NCBI RefSeq assembly: GCF_003570715.1
Contig: NZ_QXXQ01000003.1
Location: forward strand, 62,001-126,000
Source of the DNA: Gemmobacter lutimaris
Lineage (GTDB): Bacteria; Pseudomonadota; Alphaproteobacteria; Rhodobacterales; Rhodobacteraceae
Direction: 5' to 3'
DNA length: 64,000 nt
Shown in pieces: positions 17,936 through 25,864 of this stretch. The notes beneath the pieces are model-generated. The model was not told the DNA's origin. It searched no databases and saw only the letters and a list, made by a program, of their open reading frames with translations. Each line of letters starts with the position of its first letter. The stretch's first letter is position 1. A program made the position numbers and the translations under genes.

Positions 17936-18967
17936 ATGACCTATCGCCCGGCGGATGACCGCTATTCCCGCATGATCTATCGCCGTTGCGGCCACTCGGG
18001 GCTGAAGCTTCCGGCTGTCAGCCTTGGCCTGTGGCACAACTTTGGCCACGACACACCACATCAGGTGAAGCGCGACATCTGCCGCACTGCCTTTGACCTT
18101 GGGATTACCCATTTCGATCTGGCCAACAACTATGGCCCGCCGCCCGGCAGCGCCGAAGAGGCATTCGGAGAAATTCTTCGCACCGATTTCGCGGGCTACC
18201 GGGACGAACTGATCATCTCGTCCAAGGCAGGTTATGATATGTGGGCCGGGCCCTATGGCGAATGGGGCAGCCGCAAGTATCTGATTGCCTCGTGTGATCA
18301 GTCGCTGAAGCGGATGGGTCTAGATTACGTCGATATCTTCTATTCCCACCGTTTCGACCCGGAAACGCCGCTGGAAGAAACGATGATGGCGCTGGATCAC
18401 ATAGTCCGCTCGGGGCGCGCGCTTTACGTCGGGATTTCCAGCTACAACAGCCAGCGCACCCGCGAGGCAGTGGCGATCCTGAAGGATCTGGGCACGCCGC
18501 TGCTGATCCATCAACCCAGCTACAACCTGCTGAACCGCTGGGTGGAACGCGACGGGCTGAAGGACACGCTGGCCGATCTGGGCGTTGGTTCCATTGCTTT
18601 CACGCCGCTGGCGCAGGGCATCCTGACCAAGAAATATCTGGGCGGAATCCCGGCGGGAAGTCGCGCTGCGCAGGGCAAGAGCCTAGCGCCCGAAACCATC
18701 ACCCCGCGCGCGCTGGACAGCGTGCGGGCGCTGGATGCGCTGGCGCAAAAGCGCGGGCAGACGCTGGCGCAGATGGCGATTGCCTGGGTGCTGCGCGACG
18801 GTGGCATCACCACCGCGCTGATCGGGGCATCGAAACCAGAACAGGTTGTCGATTGCGCGGGCGCCATCGGCAACCTGACCTTCACGCCCGAGGAACTGGC
18901 CGAGATCGACCGCATCGCCTCGGATGAGGACATCAACCTCTGGGCGAGATCGTCCGAGGCCGTGTAA
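17936..18967 (+). CDS. yghZ: Aldo/keto reductase, YghZ/glyceraldehyde-3-phosphate reductase type
   Basis: NADPH-dependent reductase of the AKR14-like group related to E. coli YghZ, which reduces L-glyceraldehyde 3-phosphate and other aldehydes including methylglyoxal. The 343-residue TIM barrel carries the near-diagnostic LGLWHNFG, FDLANNYGPPPGSAEE (catalytic Asp and Tyr), ISSKAGYDMW (catalytic Lys), FYSHRFDPETPLEET (catalytic His) and the C-terminal LIGASKPEQ cofactor loop. A GGAGG ribosome-binding site sits 6 bases before the ATG. It has its own 68-base upstream gap and appears monocistronic. Confidence 0.95.
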   Translation: MTYRPADDRYSRMIYRRCGHSGLKLPAVSLGLWHNFGHDTPHQVKRDICRTAFDLGITHFDLANNYGPPPGSAEEAFGEILRTDFAGYRDELIISSKAGYDMWAGPYGEWGSRKYLIASCDQSLKRMGLDYVDIFYSHRFDPETPLEETMMALDHIVRSGRALYVGISSYNSQRTREAVAILKDLGTPLLIHQPSYNLLNRWVERDGLKDTLADLGVGSIAFTPLAQGILTKKYLGGIPAGSRAAQGKSLAPETITPRALDSVRALDALAQKRGQTLAQMAIAWVLRDGGITTALIGASKPEQVVDCAGAIGNLTFTPEELAEIDRIASDEDINLWARSSEAV

Positions 18968-18973
18968 CCCGAA

Positions 18974-19011
18974 TTGACGCTGCACGCGGTTCTGGCAGAT
19001 TGCGTGCAGCG
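18974..19011 (+). promoter_or_regulatory. Candidate promoter overlapped by a 10-bp inverted repeat before the small RTX gene
   Basis: TTGACG (18974-18979) followed after 16 bases by CAGATT (18996-19001) gives a moderate sigma-70-like promoter. It is nested in a perfect inverted repeat, CGCTGCACGC (18978-18987) and GCGTGCAGCG (19002-19011), with a 14-base spacer. The start codon is at 19028. The overlap suggests an operator for a dimeric regulator. A hairpin ending the upstream reductase transcript is the alternative, but no T tract follows. Confidence 0.4.
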
Positions 19012-19027
19012 ATTCGTGAGGGGTGAC

Positions 19028-19870
19028 ATGGCAACGGTATCAGTGACCGGCGATCTGGCCGGGTTGAGCGACAAGCTTCTGTCTGGATACGGCAATTCGA
19101 CGGTCTATCTGGGCTATGGCCGGGCGATTTCCGTCCATATCGGCGATTTCTACTATGCGGGTCTTTCCGGCGATGGTGCGGTGATCCAGCAAAGTGGCGA
19201 CACTGCGCTAAGCGGCAGCTTCGACTATGCGGCGCTTACACATTTCTCTGGCGGTTTCAAAACTCTGCTGAAGATCGACGGTTTCCGTGTCGATGCCGAC
19301 AGCGTGTTTCCGCTGCACCATCGCGATGCGGGCGGGGTCTATGTGACCTATGGCCAGTCGGCGCTAGTGCGCGCCGTCAATGCACAAAGCTACGAGGTGA
19401 CGGGCTCGGCCGACGACGACACACTTGCGCCCGGCAGGCTGTTCCTGCTGCGCGGCAATGACCGGCTGGACGGGCTGGGGGGTAATGACACCCTGTCCGG
19501 TGCCAACGGGGCCGATACGCTGCTGGGTGGCGGTGGCCGCGATGCACTTTCGGGCGGGCGGGGCAATGACCGGCTGCAAGGTGGCGCTGGCAATGACCGT
19601 ATGTCAGGTGACGACGGTGCCGACCGGCTGGATGGTGGCGGGGGGCGCGACGTGCTGACCGGCGGGCGCGGGGCCGATCTCTTTGTGTTCGGCGCGCGTA
19701 GCGGGGCCGACACGATTACCGATTTTCAGGATGGCATCGACCATCTGTCGGTGCGGGGCAGCTATAATCTGACGCAGAAGGCTGCGGGCGTTCTGGTGGA
19801 CCATGGCAATGGAACCGTCTTGCTGAAGGGCCTGACGATTGACCAGATCGGGGCAGATGATTTTCTGTAG
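19028..19870 (+). CDS. RTX-type calcium-binding protein (small)
   Basis: A 280-residue protein with no N-terminal signal peptide. It has an N-terminal beta-rich region of about 130 residues, then at least eight tandem glycine/aspartate nonapeptides (GGNDTLSGANGADTLLGG, GGRGNDRLQGG, GGAGNDRMSG and similar) at about residues 135-215. A DLFVF...DTITDFQDG segment closes the beta-roll before a C-terminal tail. These features are typical of proteins exported by type I secretion and folded outside the cell with calcium. I place the start at 19028 after a GAGGGGTGAC ribosome-binding stretch. No type I secretion genes lie in this window. The cargo function of the N-terminal part is unknown. Confidence 0.9.
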   Translation: MATVSVTGDLAGLSDKLLSGYGNSTVYLGYGRAISVHIGDFYYAGLSGDGAVIQQSGDTALSGSFDYAALTHFSGGFKTLLKIDGFRVDADSVFPLHHRDAGGVYVTYGQSALVRAVNAQSYEVTGSADDDTLAPGRLFLLRGNDRLDGLGGNDTLSGANGADTLLGGGGRDALSGGRGNDRLQGGAGNDRMSGDDGADRLDGGGGRDVLTGGRGADLFVFGARSGADTITDFQDGIDHLSVRGSYNLTQKAAGVLVDHGNGTVLLKGLTIDQIGADDFL

Positions 19871-19873
19871 ATC

Positions 19874-20827
19874 CTATCGCCCTGCCCGGATCCCGGCAGA
19901 GTAATCCGCCCCTTCGGGCAGAGCTTTCGCCCGTTCCGAAATGACGGCACGGGCGCGGATGTCCTCCAGCGAGCCGTCATCGGCCAGAACGCCCATGCGA
20001 TAGAGCCAGTCTGGCAGATAGCCCGACAGAAGCAGGCTGCGGTCCAGCGGCAGGTCGGGGTTCAGCACGCGCGTCAACTGCCAGACGACCGTGGTGCAAT
20101 TGGCGGTGACCGTATTATACCAGCGCGGCTTTTCGTTCAGCGCATTGCCCAGTTCGACATACCGCAGGAACACCGCGCGCAGCTGATCGGGCGTCAGGCG
20201 CAGGGGGTAAAGCCGCACCTCCTCGCCGCGAAAGTTGGTGCGCAGCTTCACCACATCCGCCTCGTCGGCAGCAATCAGAGACAGTTCGAACTGCCGGAAG
20301 AAGCCTCCGAGGCTGCTGAAGGCTTCGCCCTTCTCGCGGCGGATCTCGACTGAGAACACCACATGGCCACCGTCGGCAAAGCCGAAGCTGACCAGAAGAT
20401 GCGCAATCTTCGGGTTGTCCCAGACCGAAGTGATCATGTCCGCGCCGGTCAGTTGCGACAGGTCGTAGTTGCGGGTTTCCCAGAGTTCGGCAGCATGGGC
20501 CGGGTCCGTCCAGCGGAAGGCGCGGACGTTGTGCAGGGTCACCTTGTCGCCCATGATGTCGCCCCGCACGATATGGGCGACATCCGGCGCCCAGTCGCGG
20601 TTCTGCTGGGGGCGCAGGCTCAGATACCAGCCGCCGATGACCAGCGCGGACAGGGCAAGCGCACTCCATCCCCAGCCGGGGCCAAGCCTTGCCCAGACCA
20701 CCCCGGCGACCAGCAGCGCGAACAGGCCAAGCGCCACGGGCCGGGCCTGCGGAAACTGCACCCAAAGTGCTGTGCCCGCCCATGCCGACCCCAGAACCAG
20801 CAGCGCCCAGAACAGCACGGTTTTCAC
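19874..20827 (-). CDS. DUF4105 membrane protein
   Basis: A 317-residue protein with three hydrophobic segments in the first 75 residues, then a soluble periplasmic-type domain. The soluble part includes [12 protein letters not shown], a [14 protein letters not shown] segment, [19 protein letters not shown] and [15 protein letters not shown] with the conserved-looking cysteine. This is the DUF4105 pattern, a family that resembles cysteine-hydrolase folds but has no assigned reaction that I can state. The start overlaps the ubiG stop (ATGA), so the two are co-translated, though no functional link is evident. Confidence 0.83.
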   Translation of the reverse strand: MKTVLFWALLVLGSAWAGTALWVQFPQARPVALGLFALLVAGVVWARLGPGWGWSALALSALVIGGWYLSLRPQQNRDWAPDVAHIVRGDIMGDKVTLHNVRAFRWTDPAHAAELWETRNYDLSQLTGADMITSVWDNPKIAHLLVSFGFADGGHVVFSVEIRREKGEAFSSLGGFFRQFELSLIAADEADVVKLRTNFRGEEVRLYPLRLTPDQLRAVFLRYVELGNALNEKPRWYNTVTANCTTVVWQLTRVLNPDLPLDRSLLLSGYLPDWLYRMGVLADDGSLEDIRARAVISERAKALPEGADYSAGIRAGR

Positions 20828-21558
20828 CGCTTCACGCTCGCGGTGACATAGTTCACCGAAAGGTCGCGGGCCGACAGGCTCCAGTTCCAGCTGACCGGGT
20901 TGAACACCATGCCCTTGCGATCTACCGGGTCGAGACCGGCGCGGCGGATCAGCTCGTAAAGCTCGTCCGGGGTGATGAACTTGGCCCAGTCATGCGTGCC
21001 CTTGGGTAGCCAGCGCATCACCCATTCGGCACCGACAATCGCCATGGCAAAGCTTTTGGCGTTGCGGTTCAGGGTGGAACAGATCATCAGCCCGCCGGGT
21101 TTCAGCAGGGTCTGACAGGCGGTCAGATAGGCCAGCGGATCGGCCACATGTTCTACCACCTCCATGTTCAGCACCACGTCAAACTGTTCGCCAGCCTCGG
21201 CCAGCGCCTCGGCCGTGGTGTTGCGATAGTCGATCGTCAGGCCCGACTGCTCGGCATGCAGCTGCGCCACCGGGATGTTGCGCGGCGCGGCATCGGCTCC
21301 CACCACTTCGGCGCCCAGTCGTGCCATCGGTTCCGACAGAAGCCCGCCACCGCAACCGATGTCGAGGATGCGCAGCCCGGCAAAGGGCAGCGGCTGCGTC
21401 AGGTTGCGGTCGAACTCGGCGGAAATCTGGCTGGTGATGTAATGCAGCCGGCAGGGGTTCATCTGGTGCAGCGGCTTGAATTTCCCGGAGGGATCCCACC
21501 ATTCGGCGGCCATCGCCTCGAATTTTGCGACTTCACCGGGGTCGATGGTGGTGATCAT
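20824..21558 (-). CDS. ubiG: Ubiquinone biosynthesis O-methyltransferase
   Basis: SAM-dependent methyltransferase that performs both O-methylation steps of ubiquinone synthesis. The 244-residue product has the early [19 protein letters not shown] motif diagnostic of UbiG, the SAM-binding loop [19 protein letters not shown], and later [19 protein letters not shown] ribosome-binding site lies about 8 bases before the ATG. It is divergent from the proline iminopeptidase gene across a 50-base gap. Confidence 0.96.
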   Translation of the reverse strand: MITTIDPGEVAKFEAMAAEWWDPSGKFKPLHQMNPCRLHYITSQISAEFDRNLTQPLPFAGLRILDIGCGGGLLSEPMARLGAEVVGADAAPRNIPVAQLHAEQSGLTIDYRNTTAEALAEAGEQFDVVLNMEVVEHVADPLAYLTACQTLLKPGGLMICSTLNRNAKSFAMAIVGAEWVMRWLPKGTHDWAKFITPDELYELIRRAGLDPVDRKGMVFNPVSWNWSLSARDLSVNYVTASVKR

Positions 21559-21596
21559 GGCATTCTCTCCCGTGGCGGAATGGTTCCGGGCGGTTA

Positions 21597-21602
21597 TATA
21601 AT
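21597..21602 (+). promoter_or_regulatory. TATAAT -10 element immediately before pip
   Basis: A consensus TATAAT hexamer ends six bases before the ATG of the proline iminopeptidase gene, and no Shine-Dalgarno sequence is present between them. Transcription would start at or next to the A of the start codon, giving a leaderless mRNA. The -35 region is poor. Confidence 0.5.
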
Positions 21603-21608
21603 ACGATC

Positions 21609-22592
21609 ATGGATCACAGATCAGGCCAAAAGCGCGCAGTCGAGTATCTTTATCCGCCGGTCGAGCCTTTCGACCAGCGCCAGATCGACATGGGCGACGG
21701 GCATCGCATCTATGTGGAACAATGCGGTCGTCCCGATGGTGTGCCGGTTCTGGTGCTGCATGGCGGGCCGGGTGGCGGGTGCAGCCCGGCGATGCGGCGC
21801 TATTTCGACCCCGAGGTTTATCGGGTGATCCTGTTCGACCAGCGCGGATGTGGCCGCTCGCGTCCGACGGCGGCAGTGGCTGCGAACAGCACATGGCATC
21901 TGGTGTCGGACATCGAAACCATCCGCGAACTGCTGGGGATCGACCGTTTCGTGCTGTTCGGCGGTAGCTGGGGTGCCACGCTGGCGCTGATCTATGCGAT
22001 CACCCACCCCGAGCGTGTGCGACACATGGTGCTGCGTGGCGTGTTTCTGGGCACGCGGTCGGAACTGGACTGGTTCTACGGCGGTGGGGCGGGGGCGTTC
22101 TTTCCCGATCTCTGGGCGCGCTTCGTCGAACCGATCCCCGAGGCAGAGCGGGGCGACCTGATCGCCGCTTATCACCGCCGCCTGTTTTCCGGCAACCTGC
22201 TGGAAGAGATGCGCTTTGCCCGCATATGGGCGCAATGGGAAAATGCGCTGGCCTCGGTTTCGGTCGAAGGGGCCTGGCATGAAAGCCCGTCAGACTACGC
22301 CCGTGCCTTTGCACGGCTGGAGAACCATTATTTCGTCAACGGCTGCTTTCTGGAAAGCGATGGCTGGATCATGAAGAACCGTTCGCGCATCGAACAGATC
22401 GGCGCAACCATCGTGCAGGGGCGCTATGACATGATCTGTCCGCCTGCGGCCGCGTGGCGGCTGGCGCAGGGCTGGCGGCGCTGCGATCTGCGCATGGTCG
22501 GTATGGCGGGACATGCACTTTCGGAACCGGGCATCTCGGCCGGGCTTGTATCGGTGATGAACGGGCTGCGGCCGCTGATGAAGGATCTGTAG
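21609..22592 (+). CDS. pip: Proline iminopeptidase
   Basis: Cytoplasmic alpha/beta hydrolase (peptidase family S33) that removes N-terminal proline from peptides. The 327-residue product has the oxyanion motif LHGGPGGG, FDQRGCGRSRP, the nucleophile elbow GGSWGATLAL (Ser120), a helical cap with NPERVRHMVLRGVF-like spacing, the acid in QGRYDMICPP and the catalytic His in MAGHALSEP. The family marker HGGPGGG plus GGSWG separates it from other hydrolases. TspO follows after one base. Confidence 0.94.
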   Translation: MDHRSGQKRAVEYLYPPVEPFDQRQIDMGDGHRIYVEQCGRPDGVPVLVLHGGPGGGCSPAMRRYFDPEVYRVILFDQRGCGRSRPTAAVAANSTWHLVSDIETIRELLGIDRFVLFGGSWGATLALIYAITHPERVRHMVLRGVFLGTRSELDWFYGGGAGAFFPDLWARFVEPIPEAERGDLIAAYHRRLFSGNLLEEMRFARIWAQWENALASVSVEGAWHESPSDYARAFARLENHYFVNGCFLESDGWIMKNRSRIEQIGATIVQGRYDMICPPAAAWRLAQGWRRCDLRMVGMAGHALSEPGISAGLVSVMNGLRPLMKDL

Positions 22593-22593
22593 A

Positions 22594-23073
22594 ATGGATG
22601 TCGCATTCGACTGGGGGCTGTTCGCGTTGTTCATGGGCGCGAGCCTTGCGGCCGGGCTGACCGGCTGGATGTTCAAGCCGGGTGACTGGTATGAAGGGCT
22701 GGTGAAACCCGACTGGCGGCCAAAGAACTGGATGTTCCCGGTCGCATGGACCACGATCTATGTCCTGTCGAGCCTAGCAGCCACGCGGATCGCCGTGCAG
22801 CCGGGCAATGCCTTCGCCATGGGGTTCTGGGCCGTGCAGATCGCGCTCAATACCCTGTGGACGCCCACATTCTTCGGCGCGCGGCGCATGGGGCTGTCTG
22901 TCATGGTCATGGCCGCGCTTTGTGCTGCGGTTCTCGGTATGCTGTGGACGTTCTGGCCCCTCGACGGCCTCGCCTTCCTGCTGATCCTGCCCTATGCGAT
23001 CTGGCTGGCGCTGGCTGCGCCGCTGAACTGGCGGGTCTGGCGCGACAATCGCGGGGCAGGGGCGGGCGCCTGA
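22594..23073 (+). CDS. tspO: TspO/MBR family tryptophan-rich sensory protein
   Basis: A 159-residue membrane protein of the TspO/translocator-protein family, which binds porphyrins and in Rhodobacter modulates photosynthesis gene expression in response to oxygen. It shows five hydrophobic helices, the conserved KPGDWYEGLVKPDWRPKNW loop, FPVAWTTIYVLSSLAA, and NTLWTPTFFGARRM. It begins one base after the pip stop, so both share a transcript. A weak GC hairpin with a following pyrimidine-rich stretch (23063-23090) overlaps its stop. Confidence 0.93.
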   Translation: MDVAFDWGLFALFMGASLAAGLTGWMFKPGDWYEGLVKPDWRPKNWMFPVAWTTIYVLSSLAATRIAVQPGNAFAMGFWAVQIALNTLWTPTFFGARRMGLSVMVMAALCAAVLGMLWTFWPLDGLAFLLILPYAIWLALAAPLNWRVWRDNRGAGAGA

Positions 23074-23080
23074 ACGCCCG
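23063..23080. terminator. Weak hairpin between convergent tspO and RTX-repeat gene
   Basis: CGGGCG and CGCCCG flank six bases at the tspO stop codon and are followed by GCCCTTTCC. The stem is only 6 bp and the T stretch is broken, so termination activity is uncertain. Confidence 0.3.
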
Positions 23081-23098
23081 GCCCTTTCCTTTCCGGTT

Positions 23099-24970
23099 TC
23101 AGAACAGGAAATTCGCCTCGTCCCGCAGGGCGTTCAGTGACAGGCCGGTGACGGTGATGTGGATTGCGCCCATGTCGATGCGGGTTTCATTGACGCCAAC
23201 GCTGGTGAAGGTCAGATCCGACAGCTTGTCGGCGCCCGTGATCTGGATGTGGTCCGCCCCGGCAGTGAAGCCTTCGATCCGGTCCGTCCCGCTGCCTGCA
23301 CCGAAGACGAAGACATCGTTTCCACCGCCGCCCAGCAGGGTGTCGTTGCCCGCGCCGCCGGTCAGCGTGTCATTGCCCTTTCCGCCTGACAGACGGTTTG
23401 CAAGCTCGTTGCCCTCGATCCGGTCGGCTCCGGCGGAACCCTGCACATTCTCGAACCCGCTGATCGCAAGATAGCCCTTGCCGGTGCCGTCAATGTTGCC
23501 GTTCTTGGCTGCGGGGTTCTGCCATGCGCCAAGGTTGTTCAGCGTGATCACGATGCCCTTGGAAAACTTGCCGAGGTCCAGCGTGTCGATGCCTTGACCG
23601 GCTGACAGGATCAGCCCGTTCGCCGGGTCCTGGGCCAGCACGACCACCCGGTCGTCGCCACTGCCCAGACGCGTAACGCCGGTGCCACCCTTTGCCAGCG
23701 TCACCGTGTCGTTGCCGCCGCCGGTGGTGATGCTGTCCACCCAGCCCGCTCCGGTGCGGATCACGTCATTGCCGTCGCCGCTGGTCACCGAACCGGCGCC
23801 GCCCGTCCCGAGGGTGATGCGGTCATTGCCGATGCCGGTGCCGATATGTTCGACCCACTGACTGCCGGTCTTCACCTTGTTCACACCATCGCCCAGCAGT
23901 AGCGTATTCACCTGCCCGTCGCCGGACAGGGTGACGGTATCATTGCCGCTGTAGCCCTGAATGGAGCCGACCCAACCACCCTTGACGATGAACTTGTTGG
24001 TGCCGCCGCCTGCCGCGATCTGGTTGATATTGCCCGAGGTGATGGTGAAGCTGTCGTTGCCGTCATAGGCGACCACCGAATTCACCCGGTCGCCATCCAT
24101 GCGCAGGCTGTTGTTGCCGTCCCCCAGATCGGCCTGATCGACGCGCCCGTCTCCGGTGAGGGTCAGCGAATCGTTGTTGGAGCCGAGCGAAATCTGGTTT
24201 GCCTTGCCCGCGACGGTCACCTTGTCCACGCCGCCTGAAAAGCCGATGCTGCGCACCTCTCCGCCTTCGTTGACGTTCACCGTGTTCTTGCCGGAATAGC
24301 TGGTGATCGCGCCGACGAAGCCGCCGCTGACCGTCACGGTGCTGGTGCCAGAGCCAAGGCTGACACTGTCCGCGCCGCCCTTCAATTCGAACGTGTTGTT
24401 GCCGTTGGAGCGGATAGAGCCGATATATCCCGTACCGCCGATCAGCGTGTTGTTGCCTTCGTCGAAGTCGATGAAACCGACATAGCCGTCGCCGCCGGTC
24501 ACGGTGTCATTGCCCTCGCTCAGCAGCAGGGCCTGAACAGAGCCTGCGCCAAGAGTGATGTTGGTCTGGCGGGCGTCATAAAGTTCGACATGTTTGGTCT
24601 GCTGGGAGCCGAGGGTGAGCGTGACATCGGCATCGGCGCCGCCTGAAAGATACCGGATGCGCGTGTCATGCAGGGTGATGCTGACATCTCCGGCTGTCGG
24701 CAGTTGCACAAGATCCAGCCGCCGCCCGACTACGCCGTCATCCGCATCGGTGATGGTCAGCGACAACGGCGTATCGGATGCGGCGCTGTCAAGGGCAAGC
24801 CGCCGGATCGTCCAGGGCTGCCCGGTCAGCTTCAGCGCCAGCGTATCGGAGCCGCCGGTCGATTCGTTGTTCATGTAGACAGAGTTGATCTGTGCCGCGT
24901 CCCATTTGAAGCTGTATCCGAAGGCCGAAAAGGCGGTGCTCCCGTTCAGGGTGATCTTGCGCGTGGCCAT
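23099..24970 (-). CDS. Repeat-rich RTX-type protein with 19-residue repeats
   Basis: A 623-residue protein without a signal peptide. Residues 1-135 form a beta-rich head. Residues about 137-445 contain sixteen successive units of 18-20 residues (mean 19) of the form GxVxxIxxxxGNDxVxL. Residues about 510-560 carry canonical RTX nonapeptides (GGKGNDTLTGGAGNDTLLGG), ending in DVFVFGAGSGTDRIEGF and a C-terminal tail typical of type I secretion substrates. The start at 24970 (MATRKITLNG) follows AAGGAG. I infer a long beta-solenoid capped by a calcium-binding roll, secreted and possibly a surface or matrix protein. No secretion genes are adjacent and I do not recognise the head domain. Confidence 0.85.
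   Translation of the reverse strand: MATRKITLNGSTAFSAFGYSFKWDAAQINSVYMNNESTGGSDTLALKLTGQPWTIRRLALDSAASDTPLSLTITDADDGVVGRRLDLVQLPTAGDVSITLHDTRIRYLSGGADADVTLTLGSQQTKHVELYDARQTNITLGAGSVQALLLSEGNDTVTGGDGYVGFIDFDEGNNTLIGGTGYIGSIRSNGNNTFELKGGADSVSLGSGTSTVTVSGGFVGAITSYSGKNTVNVNEGGEVRSIGFSGGVDKVTVAGKANQISLGSNNDSLTLTGDGRVDQADLGDGNNSLRMDGDRVNSVVAYDGNDSFTITSGNINQIAAGGGTNKFIVKGGWVGSIQGYSGNDTVTLSGDGQVNTLLLGDGVNKVKTGSQWVEHIGTGIGNDRITLGTGGAGSVTSGDGNDVIRTGAGWVDSITTGGGNDTVTLAKGGTGVTRLGSGDDRVVVLAQDPANGLILSAGQGIDTLDLGKFSKGIVITLNNLGAWQNPAAKNGNIDGTGKGYLAISGFENVQGSAGADRIEGNELANRLSGGKGNDTLTGGAGNDTLLGGGGNDVFVFGAGSGTDRIEGFTAGADHIQITGADKLSDLTFTSVGVNETRIDMGAIHITVTGLSLNALRDEANFLF
23636..24562 (-). repeat. Sixteen tandem 19-residue coding repeats
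   Basis: Measured at the G-N-D (or G-N-N, G-T-N) turn, the repeat anchors fall at residues 153, 172, 190, 208, 227, 247, 265, 285, 304, 323, 342, 362, 381, 400, 419 and 438 of the protein, so spacing is 18-20 with most at 19. Each unit has two short hydrophobic strands, one before and one after the turn. DNA identity between units is low, so the array is old or under diversifying drift rather than a recent expansion. Confidence 0.85.
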
Positions 24971-25112
24971 AATGGAACTCCTTGTCATTAAAATGGAACG
25001 GGGTCAGGGAAGTATCGGCTGCGGGAAAATCAAATACGGTGTTGCAGCCCGCTCAGGCTAGCAGGCTTCCGGGCGCCTCTCAATCGTCATGCGGGGCATG
25101 TGGCATTCCGCC

Positions 25113-25141
25113 TTGCTTTTCGGGGAGGAACGCCCTATATG
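25113..25141 (+). promoter_or_regulatory. Candidate sigma-70 promoter of the rimP-nusA-infB operon
   Basis: TTGCTT (25113-25118), a 17-base spacer and TATATG (25136-25141) match the usual alphaproteobacterial housekeeping promoter arrangement. It would give a leader of about 88 bases before rimP, containing the two hairpins described separately. Confidence 0.55.
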
Positions 25142-25180
25142 CCTCTCAACAGCGGCGTTGTCGGGTCCAAACCGGCAGCC

Positions 25181-25220
25181 CATCGAAAGATGTAAACGGG
25201 CCGCGCGAGCCCGTTTTTTG
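25181..25220 (+). terminator. Attenuator-like terminator in the rimP leader
   Basis: A small CATC-GAAA-GATG hairpin with a GNRA-type loop (25181-25192) is followed at once by AAACGGGC-CGCGCGA-GCCCGTTT (25194-25216) and a run of T residues. The second hairpin has the form of an intrinsic terminator only 16-20 bases before the rimP start codon. Its position inside the transcript of an operon encoding NusA suggests attenuation. Alternatively it ends a short upstream RNA. Confidence 0.6.
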
Positions 25221-25235
25221 CTTTTTGGAACCCGG

Positions 25236-25847
25236 ATGACCGATCTCATCGCCAAGACCGCCATCGACCGCCGACTGGCCGACATTGTCGGCCCGGTCAT
25301 CGAAGGGCTGGGATTCGAACTGGTGCGCATCCGCCTGATGGGCGGCAAGACGCGGACCCTGCAAATCATGGTGGACCGCCCGGATGGCGGGATCGAGGTG
25401 GACGAATGCGCCGCCGTCTCCACCGCAGTTTCGGCCCTGCTGGACGTGGAAGACCCGATCGAGGACAACTATGTCCTTGAAGTGTCGTCCCCCGGCATCG
25501 ACCGCCCGCTGACCCGCCTGAAGGATTTCGACATGTGGGTCGAATACGAGGCGCGGCTGGAAACGACCGAGCTGATCGACGGCCGCCGTCGCTTCAAGGG
25601 TGTTCTGCAAGGCACCGAAGGCGACGAGGTGCTGATCGAGATCGAGGAAGGCGGCGAGACGCTGACCATCGGGCTGCAATTCGACTGGCTGTCGGATGCC
25701 AAGCTGCTGCTGACCGACGAGCTGATCGCCGAAGTTCTGCGCCAGCGCAAGGAAGCCGGCGTCATCGACGAGTCGAAGTTCGACGAAATCGAAGAAACCG
25801 AAGGGGATGAGGACGACGACCTCGAACCCCCCGCGACGAAACACTGA
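25236..25847 (+). CDS. rimP: Ribosome maturation factor RimP
   Basis: Needed for 30S subunit maturation. The 203-residue protein begins [30 protein letters not shown], continues with [21 protein letters not shown] and [13 protein letters not shown], the family signature, and ends in an acidic tail. The start at 25236 is chosen because the frame upstream crosses the leader terminator. It is 17 bases before nusA, in the standard rimP-nusA-ylxR-infB order. Confidence 0.96.
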   Translation: MTDLIAKTAIDRRLADIVGPVIEGLGFELVRIRLMGGKTRTLQIMVDRPDGGIEVDECAAVSTAVSALLDVEDPIEDNYVLEVSSPGIDRPLTRLKDFDMWVEYEARLETTELIDGRRRFKGVLQGTEGDEVLIEIEEGGETLTIGLQFDWLSDAKLLLTDELIAEVLRQRKEAGVIDESKFDEIEETEGDEDDDLEPPATKH

Positions 25848-25864
25848 CAGGCCAAGAGGACATC

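Noticed and set aside
25305-25325. tRNA T-loop-like sequence (GGATTCGAAC) at the rimP start region
   Set aside because: It is in frame within rimP (GLGFELV) and no acceptor, D or anticodon arms can be built around it. A metY-like tRNA before rimP, as in E. coli, was looked for and not found.
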